From NCBI GenBank assembly GCA_938036435.1, contig CALHPU010000156.1, forward strand, positions 1 to 61,818: a stretch of DNA of 61,818 nt. Reading direction: 5' to 3'. The notes beneath the pieces were generated by a model. That model did no database searches, was not told where the DNA came from, and saw nothing but the letters and a program-made list of their open reading frames with translations. The DNA is from an uncultured Pirellulaceae bacterium. Lineage in GTDB: Bacteria > Planctomycetota > Planctomycetia > Pirellulales > Pirellulaceae. Within the stretch, counting starts at the first letter, position 1. Each line of letters opens with the position of its first letter. Of this stretch, positions 9,228 to 18,226 are shown piece after piece. Position numbers and translations under genes: made by a program.

Positions 9228-11726
9228 TTACTGCGACTGAAGCAATTGCTTCCTAACTTTGGCTTGAGCCGCCGTTTCTACTTTCCAGCGATCGACGTAT
9301 TGGTAAAGATGCACCAAGTCACGACCGACATCGTAGACGTTATCTCGAAAAGCAAAATGCTCTTTCACTTGATACAACGGAATCACCGAAAGATCGACTG
9401 CGATCTGGCGGTGAATATTTCTCAATGCCATGCAAGCACCTTGCCACGTCTGCGAGGTGACGAGGCCCCGCAGCGACTGTTCAACCGGCGCAGAAATTTG
9501 TTCCGCAAAACCATTTCGGCCAAGCATTCGCATTGCATCAACAATTGGCTCTTCGACAAACAGTTCAGTGTACAAGACATCCCACTGGGAGTCCTCGGGA
9601 TAGGTAACTCCCGGCGGAAGCGCCCGGAGAGTAGTCGGGATACCAGCCGAGTTCCACGAACGGGCGATCGCGGCCGCACAGTTACTGACCAACGAGCTGC
9701 TTTGGTGCACCAACACCAGTGTGGGACGCCCCTCTGCGTTGGTTTCGATATCGTCTAAGGATTGCTGTTCTGAGCCCTTGTTTATCATTTCCTGTCTGAT
9801 GGAAATTTCCGTCAACGCCATCGCCAAACGCTCGTTGTGGCGGAATGGTTTGACGCGCAGGTCGTAGCCGTAAGAGATCTGGTCATTGTCATCACCGCCT
9901 AATGGAAACGGGCCCGTCAAGGGTCCGCACCCATCGATCTCTTGGCCATTTGTAATCACCTCACTGACAATCGCATCGCGATCTATCGCAGTGGAAAGGG
10001 CATTCTTGAAACGATAACTCTTCTCCAAACTACCTCGAATCTTAGGCACCAGCAAATGAACTGTGGGTATCACGTAAGGGCGTATTTGGATAGTTTCAAT
10101 ATCCTTGAGCCGCTGATAGTCGGCAGGTGGGATCCGATCCACGACATCGACCTCTCCTTTTAACAATGCATCCACTGCGTCAGTGTCGGTTTTGAACGCG
10201 TGCTCGATCACAACCGGATGCATTGCTTGGTCACTATTGAGGTACTGCTCGTTTGCCCCGAAAAAGGAAAACTGCTCCTCACTTGAGACCAATTTGAACA
10301 ATCCATTTTGCATCATCATCGGATCGCCGGCATCCACATTGGGATTTGTTTGAGGAGCCGGGTAAGGAATTTGCATCAGCGCCTCAGGTCGCACAAACGG
10401 ACGCTGGAGTGTAACGACCACACGAGTATCAGACTGGACCTCAACCGTCGCCAGAATCTTGGCCCACGTCTCATTGCAAAAATCACTGTCAGGATTCGCG
10501 AAGGCCAGCAAACGTGTGGCGAGTTGAAACGCACTAATGGCGGGGACCATCTTCGAGGGATCGGTGTCCAAATCAAAGGCGTACTTCAGGCCTACATTGT
10601 CAATTCGCGAGATGGTTCCATTGAGAAATTCATAACTGGCACCCTCATCGGACAATCCTGTAATCTCTACCAGCGATCGCTGGATCAAACGTCCGACGCG
10701 CCTGGAACCCCAGTGATCGAGACTGCTGGGATTCATCGCACCGCCAGATTGACTGACGCCAACAACCACCAAAGGGAATTGCGCCAAAATCTCGGCCTGC
10801 ACCTCAGCCGTTTTCATTCGCCCTGGGCTAATCCGATCGGCTTGTTTGGCCTTCAAGTGAGCTTCGCGGCCCTTACCCTGCTCTGCTAGAGCAAGTGCAT
10901 CCTCAAGGAACTCATCGGCGCTATTGTTGAACTTCGCCTTCCACGTACGAATCAGCCTTTTGGCCTCTGGACCGTAACGTGACTCTACGTTCTCAAGTGA
11001 AAGTCGAATCGACTCGTACTGTCCCTTTTCAAGCTTCCTCTTCAAAATCCCTTCGTAGCATGCGAGAACGATATCGATCAGCGGCCTGTTGATTCCTGGT
11101 ACTTTAAAGTTGGGCTTTTCCTGATAGATGTCTTCAAAAATGGAAAGCGCTATTTCGTATTCCCCTTCCTCAAACTTTTTACGTCCATCGAGAAACAAGC
11201 ACGCCCGAAGCGTTTCGTTGACCTCAGGTTGCGATTTCCCACCATGATCATATACATAAAGCAGGTTACGGAATGCCTTGCTAAGCTCTCCCTTGTCCAT
11301 CATCGCATTGGCTTCTGCCAGCAACAATTCGTTAAACGTCTCGTAATTAGCAATCGCACTGTAAGGTACTTCTAATGGAAATTCACCGTCCTCGGCAAAC
11401 TCAAAAACCAAATTACCTTTCTCGGGAAGCGGTAGCTTGAGATTCTCAGGAGGCAAGATCCTCAACACGGCACCTTTGTTGGACCGATCTAGCGTCAGCA
11501 GATCGAACGGTTCATTCTCAATCAGCGGGTAAGTCAAATCCTCTCGCATGATAACTTGACCGACGCATGTTGCCCCAGCAAGCAGCGTCCATGCGCCAAC
11601 CAATCCGGTCAATGCAAAAGAAAGCCATAAAGATGAATCCCTGCGTGTCGCCGTCACCCTACTTGCCGATCGTCCGCCCGAAGGTCGATGGCTGAAGCGA
11701 TAAAGGTGATTGTTGATGTGCATCAT
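9228..11726 (-). CDS. Large family-5 extracellular solute-binding protein with an N-terminal TPR-like extension
   Basis: 832 residues. A membrane anchor or signal peptide lies at about 30-55 after an Arg-rich start. Residues ~100-300 are helical and repetitive (LLLAEANAMMDKGELSKAF, ALSIFEDIYQ-type segments), consistent with tetratricopeptide-like repeats. Residues ~330-810 match the SBP_bac_5 (oligopeptide/nickel-binding) fold, including a VVVTLQRPF stretch, a YRFKNALSTAIDRDAIV segment typical of the family, and a GCGPLTGPFPLGG stretch. Such proteins normally deliver ligands to an ABC importer and are ~520-600 residues long. Here there is no permease or ATPase gene near, and the protein sits in an ExbB/ExbD cluster. 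A ligand-sensing or hand-over role to the energised complex is inferred, not shown. Confidence 0.8.
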   Translation of the reverse strand: MMHINNHLYRFSHRPSGGRSASRVTATRRDSSLWLSFALTGLVGAWTLLAGATCVGQVIMREDLTYPLIENEPFDLLTLDRSNKGAVLRILPPENLKLPLPEKGNLVFEFAEDGEFPLEVPYSAIANYETFNELLLAEANAMMDKGELSKAFRNLLYVYDHGGKSQPEVNETLRACLFLDGRKKFEEGEYEIALSIFEDIYQEKPNFKVPGINRPLIDIVLACYEGILKRKLEKGQYESIRLSLENVESRYGPEAKRLIRTWKAKFNNSADEFLEDALALAEQGKGREAHLKAKQADRISPGRMKTAEVQAEILAQFPLVVVGVSQSGGAMNPSSLDHWGSRRVGRLIQRSLVEITGLSDEGASYEFLNGTISRIDNVGLKYAFDLDTDPSKMVPAISAFQLATRLLAFANPDSDFCNETWAKILATVEVQSDTRVVVTLQRPFVRPEALMQIPYPAPQTNPNVDAGDPMMMQNGLFKLVSSEEQFSFFGANEQYLNSDQAMHPVVIEHAFKTDTDAVDALLKGEVDVVDRIPPADYQRLKDIETIQIRPYVIPTVHLLVPKIRGSLEKSYRFKNALSTAIDRDAIVSEVITNGQEIDGCGPLTGPFPLGGDDNDQISYGYDLRVKPFRHNERLAMALTEISIRQEMINKGSEQQSLDDIETNAEGRPTLVLVHQSSSLVSNCAAAIARSWNSAGIPTTLRALPPGVTYPEDSQWDVLYTELFVEEPIVDAMRMLGRNGFAEQISAPVEQSLRGLVTSQTWQGACMALRNIHRQIAVDLSVIPLYQVKEHFAFRDNVYDVGRDLVHLYQYVDRWKVETAAQAKVRKQLLQSQ

Positions 11727-11787
11727 TGGGGCTGTTTTCTTTAGGTCTCTGAAATACCAAAACGCGGATGGGACAGGTCAAAACTCA

Positions 11788-14700
11788 CTATTTGAGGGAA
11801 TCGGCATTGATCAGGTGAACAGTCCCATCGCTTCCCGGAATCCACAGGCTGTCACCAGAAATAACCGGCGGTTTGGCTAGAGGTTGTTGTAGGTTACCTG
11901 CGCCAGAACGGCTGCCATCGGTTGGCGAGAGCGCGACAATCATTCCGTTGTTTGTGGTTACAAGAATATTCTGGTCAAGCAGCATTGGTGGGCCGGCAAG
12001 ACGCACGTTGCCAATTTTCACAGCCCATTTTCGCTGCAAGTTTAGATCAAAAGAAACCAGCTCATCCTGATCCGTTTGCACTAGTAATAGGTCTCCAACG
12101 AGCCACGGTCCAGCCACATATCGATCGTCCATTTTCTGTTGGGCATCAATCGATGGAGCATCTTCCACAGACAAAGCCGCAATCATATCTGTATCACCAT
12201 CGGAGGTGACGACGAACGCTTTACCTTCACGATATTGAAGCGGCGAAACCATTGGCGTAGCCAAAGACAACTCTGCCGTCTTCTTCACCGTGCGTCCCTC
12301 CAGCGAAAGCTTATACAGTATCGAAGGAGTTCCCCCTGTGTCGCTGATGATGTTTGAATGCGCGGCAATCACTTGATCGTCGCCGATATCCACCAAAGGC
12401 ATCCAAGGGACTGTCATGCCGGGGGCTACCGGTGGAAGAAACGGCGTACCTTCCACCAATCCCGAACCAACGTTCAACTTTGCAATTTGACCTCGCTTCG
12501 ATGCCACGACTAATTTTCCACCAATCATTATCGGTGCATGGCTAACGGCATCGTCGGGCTCAAGCCCTAATTTCAACAACCGTGACTTCTCCGAACCGGA
12601 CCGCAGGCTGAGTAAATCGTTGTTGGCGTTTCCGCTGACGGCATACAGATCGCCGTCATCGCTGAGCACTTGGTCGAAAGCGAGATTTTCGATAACCTCG
12701 CTGGCAACAATGGGAGAGGACGCCACTCCGGATTCTAAACTCTCGCGCCCCACGCGAAAAATGTCTCCTTGATTGGAAACAACTTCCACCCGATCGCGTC
12801 CCGGCATCACACCGGCAACCGCCCCCCCAAAATCAGTCCGCCAAACCGGCTCTAAAGATTTCGCATCAACCAGCGACGCTGAAACCATCGACGAACCAAG
12901 CCTTCGGCGAACATGAAACAGCTTATCATCCAGCAAGACCGGAGAACATAAAAACGTATCCCCCGGCTCGACGACTTCTTCATCCTTCATTTGACCAAGA
13001 TTCCGTTGAACTTTATAGCGCCGCAGCCCGCGCCCAGCCGCCCAAAGTTTTGTACCCTGAAACGTGGCATACGCGCTCTGGCCGGCAGTCTCAAAACGTT
13101 TCTTGATACGCACCGAGACCGGATTAGTTTCGCTTCCGGGATTCAACTCAAGCACACGCATATCGCCGTTGTCCGCGAACAGGAACAGCCCTCTTCCAAA
13201 ATTACGAATCGGTGTTGTTATCGGTGCATCAGTCACACGATTGATTACCTGAGCCATTTTCAAATCCAGCCCGCTCTCATCAGGTTTGATTACCAACAGG
13301 TCTGCAAAATCACCGCCGTTTTTGACGATCACCAAATAGCCGGACCAAGAAACTGGCGGCACCGAAATACTGTTTCTTGCATGGCCGAGATACATGACGT
13401 CTTGGCAATCAAACGTCGTTGTCGAAATGGCATAGAGGTTGGAGTAAGCCCCCGTCTGATAAATAAATGGCGACCGACTTCCCACAAGTGCACCAGCACT
13501 GGTAGCCTGCGGGAGTTGGGAACCACCAACCATTTCGCCGCTTTCCCCGTCGAGCAACAAGACTTTGCCAGACTGCGTCGTTACGACCACGCGTTCGTCG
13601 TTAAAGTTAGGCTCGTGAAATCGCTCACCGATTTCAGCAGACCATTGCACCGCCCCGTCGTCGGTACGAATTCGACTGACTCGAAATCGCATTAGATCCG
13701 ACATGATGACCGTTTCGTCATCGAAGGGTTTGGGTTGAAAGGTGGTCTGTAGTCCTACAAACTTCCGCCAAAGCACGTTGCCATTTGAGGCATCAAATCC
13801 ATAGGCCGCACCGTCAACCAACGCACACAACGATTCCCCGCGAAAGCCATTTACGGGCTTACCGGAAGTAGACGCCAACACAATCGAGCGCCCTATTCCC
13901 GATGTCGAATCATCGGTTGATACTTTAACTTTATCTTCAACAGGCGTGACGAGCACCTGCTCGGCATCGCTGATCACCCGCATCGCCTTCCGCAATTCTT
14001 GACGGGCGGCAAGGTCGGGATACTCGCGCGTCAATTCGATGTAAGTACGAAACGCCTCGTCGGTCCGTTTCTCTTGTCCCAATTTCTTAATATTCTGAAT
14101 CGTTGAAGAATAAGATTTCTCCTTGTTGATCAGGCCTGCGACAGCGCTCCGATTGTTTTCGATATCAGCGATGAACTTCGAGACGGTTTCGCCTTTGCGA
14201 GTGGCACCAGACAGATACAGTGGATTATCAATAAAGTCCCAATATCCATCGAGTTCCCGCTTCGCCTTCTGCATTTCAGGCAGCTCCTTCAAATTCACGG
14301 CTCTTTCGGATTCGTGGAACAGTGACTTGGTCAACATGTACCCGAGATCCTCACGAACTTTCGTCAGCTTATTTTCTGGCTCCTCGGCAAGTGGCGGCAA
14401 CAGTGTTTGACCATTCTGAATCGTCTCCGACCAATTCTTGGCCGCGAACTTGGAACGCAGCATTGATTGGACGCGGTAGGTTTTCGCCAGATCGATATTT
14501 TTATGGGAGGGATTGTCTTTGATGAATTCGTCGAACTTTTTAATCGCGTCTTCGAAGGTTGAGTTCTTCAAACTGGTCACCGCCGCATCGTATTGCTCTT
14601 CAGCAGATGCACCGACAAACCAAATGGACAGAAAAAATACGATCCCTACAAGCAACACCAGCGACACACCCCCGATGTATGGCCACTTGCTGGCCCACTG

Positions 14701-15171
14701 GTTCTTCTGGTCGTTTTTACGGAACTCGCCCAACGCAGAAGACACATCCTCTTCGCCGGTCTCGCGTGTTGAACCAACGGTGTCATCAAAGTAGTCCGTA
14801 TTAACAGGCTTCTTCCCGACTGGGGCGCGGTCCAAGCCCAGTTCCTTCTCCGGAATCGGATCAATCACCGATGACAGTGACTCTTCGACCCGCGCAACCT
14901 CGATTTCGTCATCAGGTTCTTCGATCAGCAACTCTTCGGGTTCTGCAACGCGCGTCTGAAGATTGCTGGCATCATCCGCCGCAGACGACGATTTGAGAAC
15001 CGCTTTGGCATCGGATTGTGAAAGCAGGTCTTTTTTCACAAGGTACTTTAAAATCGAAGTCGCCTTTACCGGCTTGTCCGAAGACTTTACCTGTTCGCGC
15101 AACTTACGAATGATCTTCTGATCAATGCTGCCGAGGGCTTCTAATTTATCGATGAGATTATCAGGTGACAT
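11788..15171 (-). CDS. Giant membrane-anchored TPR plus PQQ-type beta-propeller protein
   Basis: 1127 residues. Residues 1-60 form a small helical domain, followed by an acidic linker. One transmembrane segment is at about 164-187 (GGVSLVLLVGIVFFLSIWFV). A helical TPR-like part follows at about 190-400 (EEQYDAAVTSLKNSTFEDAIKKF-type repeats, AFRTYIELTREYP). Residues ~430-1127 are repeated four-stranded blades with the DxxxGxxxW-like pattern of PQQ-binding-like propellers (GAAYGFDASNGNVLWR, DDGAVQWSAEIG, SLEPVWRTDFGG, NLQRKWAVKIG). The topology suggests an N-terminus in the cytoplasm and a large periplasmic propeller platform. BamB-like propellers act as scaffolds; quinoprotein enzyme activity is unlikely because I see no dehydrogenase motifs. 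It follows the exbD pair by 192 bases. Confidence 0.8.
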   Translation of the reverse strand: MSPDNLIDKLEALGSIDQKIIRKLREQVKSSDKPVKATSILKYLVKKDLLSQSDAKAVLKSSSAADDASNLQTRVAEPEELLIEEPDDEIEVARVEESLSSVIDPIPEKELGLDRAPVGKKPVNTDYFDDTVGSTRETGEEDVSSALGEFRKNDQKNQWASKWPYIGGVSLVLLVGIVFFLSIWFVGASAEEQYDAAVTSLKNSTFEDAIKKFDEFIKDNPSHKNIDLAKTYRVQSMLRSKFAAKNWSETIQNGQTLLPPLAEEPENKLTKVREDLGYMLTKSLFHESERAVNLKELPEMQKAKRELDGYWDFIDNPLYLSGATRKGETVSKFIADIENNRSAVAGLINKEKSYSSTIQNIKKLGQEKRTDEAFRTYIELTREYPDLAARQELRKAMRVISDAEQVLVTPVEDKVKVSTDDSTSGIGRSIVLASTSGKPVNGFRGESLCALVDGAAYGFDASNGNVLWRKFVGLQTTFQPKPFDDETVIMSDLMRFRVSRIRTDDGAVQWSAEIGERFHEPNFNDERVVVTTQSGKVLLLDGESGEMVGGSQLPQATSAGALVGSRSPFIYQTGAYSNLYAISTTTFDCQDVMYLGHARNSISVPPVSWSGYLVIVKNGGDFADLLVIKPDESGLDLKMAQVINRVTDAPITTPIRNFGRGLFLFADNGDMRVLELNPGSETNPVSVRIKKRFETAGQSAYATFQGTKLWAAGRGLRRYKVQRNLGQMKDEEVVEPGDTFLCSPVLLDDKLFHVRRRLGSSMVSASLVDAKSLEPVWRTDFGGAVAGVMPGRDRVEVVSNQGDIFRVGRESLESGVASSPIVASEVIENLAFDQVLSDDGDLYAVSGNANNDLLSLRSGSEKSRLLKLGLEPDDAVSHAPIMIGGKLVVASKRGQIAKLNVGSGLVEGTPFLPPVAPGMTVPWMPLVDIGDDQVIAAHSNIISDTGGTPSILYKLSLEGRTVKKTAELSLATPMVSPLQYREGKAFVVTSDGDTDMIAALSVEDAPSIDAQQKMDDRYVAGPWLVGDLLLVQTDQDELVSFDLNLQRKWAVKIGNVRLAGPPMLLDQNILVTTNNGMIVALSPTDGSRSGAGNLQQPLAKPPVISGDSLWIPGSDGTVHLINADSLK

Positions 15172-15363
15172 TCGAATCCTTATTCACTTTGTCCCAAACT
15201 ATCCTGCGGCCTACTGAGTGATTTGAGTAAACTGCGGCGAACGCTTTGGCGATCAAAGGCCAGCCACTGATCGTGGCCAGTTCATAGTAATAATGAGTAT
15301 GTATCGTGGTTGCGGTAACTCTTGGAAGGCCAAAGGCCTGAGCCTCACCAGCCAATAAATTTT

Positions 15364-16023
15364 TCAAAACTCCAGATCGGTCGTCTTCACTTCAATCTTC
15401 AACCCCGAGGATTGACCAGCATCACATACGGCAATCAATCGCTCATGAGTCGCATCAACGTGCGCGGTAATCACGATCCTCTCGGGGCCGTAGGTGTCTT
15501 TGGCGTCTTTTACCATTCGCCGCATCTCTGTTTCGCTGGGTGCTTCGCGTTCCTCACTGTCGCGTGTGGTGACGTAGTACGAATTGTTTTGGTCGATGAT
15601 GACTTCAACGTAGTCCTGCTGTTCTTCCTCTTCAACCACGTTCGTCGATGGAGCATCTGAGGCTGCCGGAGGTTGAGGAATCGATTTCTGCAACGTGAAG
15701 GACGCCGTCACCATGAAGAATATCAGCAACAGAAAAGTCACGTCGACCATCGGAGTCATGTCTAATTCGTCCTCGGGGATCGGTTCCTTATTACTGAAAC
15801 TCAGCTGAGGTTCGTCGTCCTCCTCTTCGGGTTCGTCGTCATCGATTCCTTTCCACCCCATCGACTTGTACTTGTCGCCAGATCTTCGAGCGGCTTGATC
15901 GATTTCCTGCGAGTGCTCGATTGCCGGTCGATCTCCGGCCTGTTCTTCGGCCATGTTCCCTGTTGGCAGGCTGAGACCAAACTTCTCATCGTCTTCGGGA
16001 GTGTTGTCAATATCGTCGCTCAT
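15364..16023 (-). CDS. exbD: ExbD/TolR-family proton-channel subunit with long acidic N-terminal extension
   Basis: 219 residues. ExbD/TolR proteins couple the proton motive force to outer-membrane work together with ExbB/TolQ. The diagnostic ELDMTPMVDVTFLLLIFF segment (about 86-103) contains the conserved membrane Asp (Asp94). The C-terminal ~110 residues form the periplasmic domain. The first 85 residues are an unusual, highly acidic cytoplasmic extension; standard ExbD has only ~20 residues there. The ATG overlaps the stop of the preceding exbD gene by 4 bases, so the two are translationally coupled and probably assemble together. The function of the partner transducer is inferred from context only. 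Confidence 0.9.
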   Translation of the reverse strand: MSDDIDNTPEDDEKFGLSLPTGNMAEEQAGDRPAIEHSQEIDQAARRSGDKYKSMGWKGIDDDEPEEEDDEPQLSFSNKEPIPEDELDMTPMVDVTFLLLIFFMVTASFTLQKSIPQPPAASDAPSTNVVEEEEQQDYVEVIIDQNNSYYVTTRDSEEREAPSETEMRRMVKDAKDTYGPERIVITAHVDATHERLIAVCDAGQSSGLKIEVKTTDLEF

Positions 16024-16508
16024 TGTTGCTCCTCCTTAATACCGGCATAGATCTGTCGGGAAGCACTCAGCTCCGCCTTGGCAACGCCACGTTTGACCGT
16101 TTCGACATCGCCCACCCGAACATTCCCCTCAGCTTTGATCAGGATCGACGTTAGCTCAGGGTGTGACGAAAGCTCCTCTTGAACGTAATTTCCGACAGCG
16201 TCTTCCATGTCTTCGGGACTAGCGGCGCTGATCGCAAGCTCCGGATCCTTCGAGCGCCCCTTGTAGACGTTGGTCGTGCTACCCGATTCATCTTTGGCAA
16301 CAATCAATACCACGCACTCTTTGTCTTGCACTGAAAGGCCAAACGAAGCCTTTGGCAGATCAACCGCTGCTTGCGGATCCATTTTCGAAACGACAACGAA
16401 AAACGCCAGAAGAAGAAACGTGATATCAATCATCGGAGTGATATCCAGCTCCCCATCATCGGGGTTCTCCTTGCGTTTTTTTAAGGTTATCTGTGTATCT
16501 GTACTCAT
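16020..16508 (-). CDS. exbD: ExbD/TolR-family proton-channel subunit
   Basis: 162 residues from ATG 16508; a TTG three codons upstream is also possible. The short basic N-terminus (ITLKKRKENPDDGELDITPMID) leads into a single membrane span with the conserved Asp at about position 28, followed by a periplasmic domain of about 110 residues. It lies between the exbB-like gene and the second exbD. The two ExbD proteins differ clearly in sequence and in N-terminal length, so they are not a recent duplication and may form a heteromeric pair. Confidence 0.9.
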   Translation of the reverse strand: MSTDTQITLKKRKENPDDGELDITPMIDITFLLLAFFVVVSKMDPQAAVDLPKASFGLSVQDKECVVLIVAKDESGSTTNVYKGRSKDPELAISAASPEDMEDAVGNYVQEELSSHPELTSILIKAEGNVRVGDVETVKRGVAKAELSASRQIYAGIKEEQQ

Positions 16509-16579
16509 CAAACTCAATCAAACAAAACTCTGGCACTCCAACTCGGACATTCAACCCGAGTGCATTTGCGTGCGAAAAT

Positions 16580-17224
16580 CTAGGCTTTGGGGAAACGGAT
16601 GTTGGCCTCTTTGAAGATTTCTAGGAATTGGTTGACGCCGTAGGAAACCAAATCCTCCATCTTTTTGATTTTGATATTGATGTAGGCGGTCGCCATCACC
16701 AATGGAATTGCGATCGTCAAACCAAGTGCCGTCGTGATCAACGCGAACTGAATATCTTGAGCCAGTTTCGCCACCTCCACGTTCGCATTGGGGATCGCCA
16801 GTTTCGCAAACGCCGCCATCATCCCCAGCACTGTCCCCAGCAGCCCAATCATCGGCGCTGCTTTAATCACCGTGTAAACCCAGCTCAAGCGATACTCAAG
16901 GTCTTGCAAGACATCGCGTTGAAATCGGTCGGCGATCAATTGCTTGACCTTGCCAAACCCCAGCTTGCGGTTGTTGATCGCCAACTCCGCCAGTTGACAG
17001 GTCGCCCGTCGGTCGCCATCGCAGATCTCAAAAGCCGTTGAATAATCACCCTTGGAAAGCGGCTCTTCGATCGCCTCCAAGAACAACCGCTGCTGGTCTT
17101 CATTGACAAACTGTTTTTGTCGTACGCGTGCGGCCACCATAACCACACAAAAAGCTCCCCAAAGGGCGATAAGGGCCATCACGAAGTAAATCACGTAGCC
17201 CAAGTAGGTAAAAATGTTTTCCAT
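16580..17224 (-). CDS. exbB: MotA/TolQ/ExbB-family proton-channel protein
   Basis: 214 residues with three membrane spans: about 8-32, 111-135 (IKAAPMIGLLGTVLGMMAAF, the family signature) and 155-180. The loop between spans 1 and 2 is cytoplasmic and carries the usual charged residues. The family forms the pentameric channel around an ExbD dimer and uses proton flow to drive a partner across the envelope. It is followed by two exbD genes and preceded by a TonB-like-topology protein, so the set is a self-contained energising module. Sequence alone does not tell ExbB from TolQ. Confidence 0.92.
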   Translation of the reverse strand: MENIFTYLGYVIYFVMALIALWGAFCVVMVAARVRQKQFVNEDQQRLFLEAIEEPLSKGDYSTAFEICDGDRRATCQLAELAINNRKLGFGKVKQLIADRFQRDVLQDLEYRLSWVYTVIKAAPMIGLLGTVLGMMAAFAKLAIPNANVEVAKLAQDIQFALITTALGLTIAIPLVMATAYINIKIKKMEDLVSYGVNQFLEIFKEANIRFPKA

Positions 17225-17308
17225 GTATTTAACGTTTATCGATTAAAGGTTGAAAGAATGGTCGATTGCTCTCGCCTGAGTTACCTTGGTCTTTATGTTG
17301 CTGAATCT

Positions 17309-18214
17309 CTAATTCCGGTAGTTGATTTGATCCACCACGAAATCAAATCCGTCTTCCGTTTCGACAAGCCGCAACAGCGTAGCTCGGACGTCTTTGATGG
17401 TTCGCCCGTCAGTGGCGAGAAACTTGGCCTCTTGAGCGCGAATGCGAGCCCGCGCCTCTTTTGAATAAAACTGGATCAGATTGCTATCCTCGGTATTCAC
17501 GCCCGCAGCAGAGGCGATCGCTTCGTCCCAGCGCATCATCCGTTGTTTTGTATGAGCAAAATAAAGTGAGGTGCCCTCATTGGTACGATTGGTTGGTATC
17601 ACATTGGCTGGTCCCGCCGGATCATTGACGCGGTAAACCTCATCGCTGTTTCGCTTGAGCACACCGATGTCGATCTTCCAAAAACTCAATTGGCGTTTGT
17701 AAGTGTCGATATCTTCGGCCTTGTAGCTGATCTTCCACCGTTTGTACTCTGGCACACCCTCACCACCGCCGCCGGGGCCTCCCTCTCGGGATCCGTACCC
17801 AGCGCCGGCACCCGAGACTGCCGCGCTGCCACTTCGGTCTGCGAGATTCGCTTTGACCGTCGACACCGCATCGCTGACCGCTTCGAGCGCTTGGGCCAAT
17901 TGTGGCGTTTCTACTTCCGGGAAATCTTCGACGCCCGGATCAAAAGCGTCGTCCTCAAATCCCTCGGGTTTTTCATCACCATCGGCACCAACATTCTCCA
18001 CCGGCACGAAACCAGTCTGCGTATCATAATTAAACGTGCTGGTGAACCAAATCAGGCCGAGAATGGTTGCAAAAAAACCGACGATAATCAGCAACGAAAC
18101 CAATAGAGCGCTGATTAAATCATACCGCGAGACTTTAGTTTCCGCTTTGACGAACTTAAACCGACTGGACTTCGTTCCCTCCGTCGAAGATTTCGTAGAT
18201 TCTGCTGTACTCAT
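17309..18214 (-). CDS. Single-span membrane protein, candidate TonB/TolA-like transducer
   Basis: 301 residues. A cytoplasmic Ser/Thr/Lys-rich start of about 30 residues is followed by one membrane span (about 32-58, LISALLVSLLIIVGFFATILG). Then come an acidic linker (60-110), a helix, a Gly-rich hinge (GAGAGYGSREGGPGGGGEG, about 130-150) and a globular C-terminal domain (about 155-301). I do not recognise the C-terminal domain. Position directly upstream of exbB and exbD genes, plus the short-N-in, one-span, flexible-linker, periplasmic-domain design, resembles TonB and TolA. The Pro-rich spacer of TonB is not present. The role as energy transducer is inferred from context and topology. Confidence 0.6.
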   Translation of the reverse strand: MSTAESTKSSTEGTKSSRFKFVKAETKVSRYDLISALLVSLLIIVGFFATILGLIWFTSTFNYDTQTGFVPVENVGADGDEKPEGFEDDAFDPGVEDFPEVETPQLAQALEAVSDAVSTVKANLADRSGSAAVSGAGAGYGSREGGPGGGGEGVPEYKRWKISYKAEDIDTYKRQLSFWKIDIGVLKRNSDEVYRVNDPAGPANVIPTNRTNEGTSLYFAHTKQRMMRWDEAIASAAGVNTEDSNLIQFYSKEARARIRAQEAKFLATDGRTIKDVRATLLRLVETEDGFDFVVDQINYRN

Positions 18215-18226
18215 CGATCCAATCCC

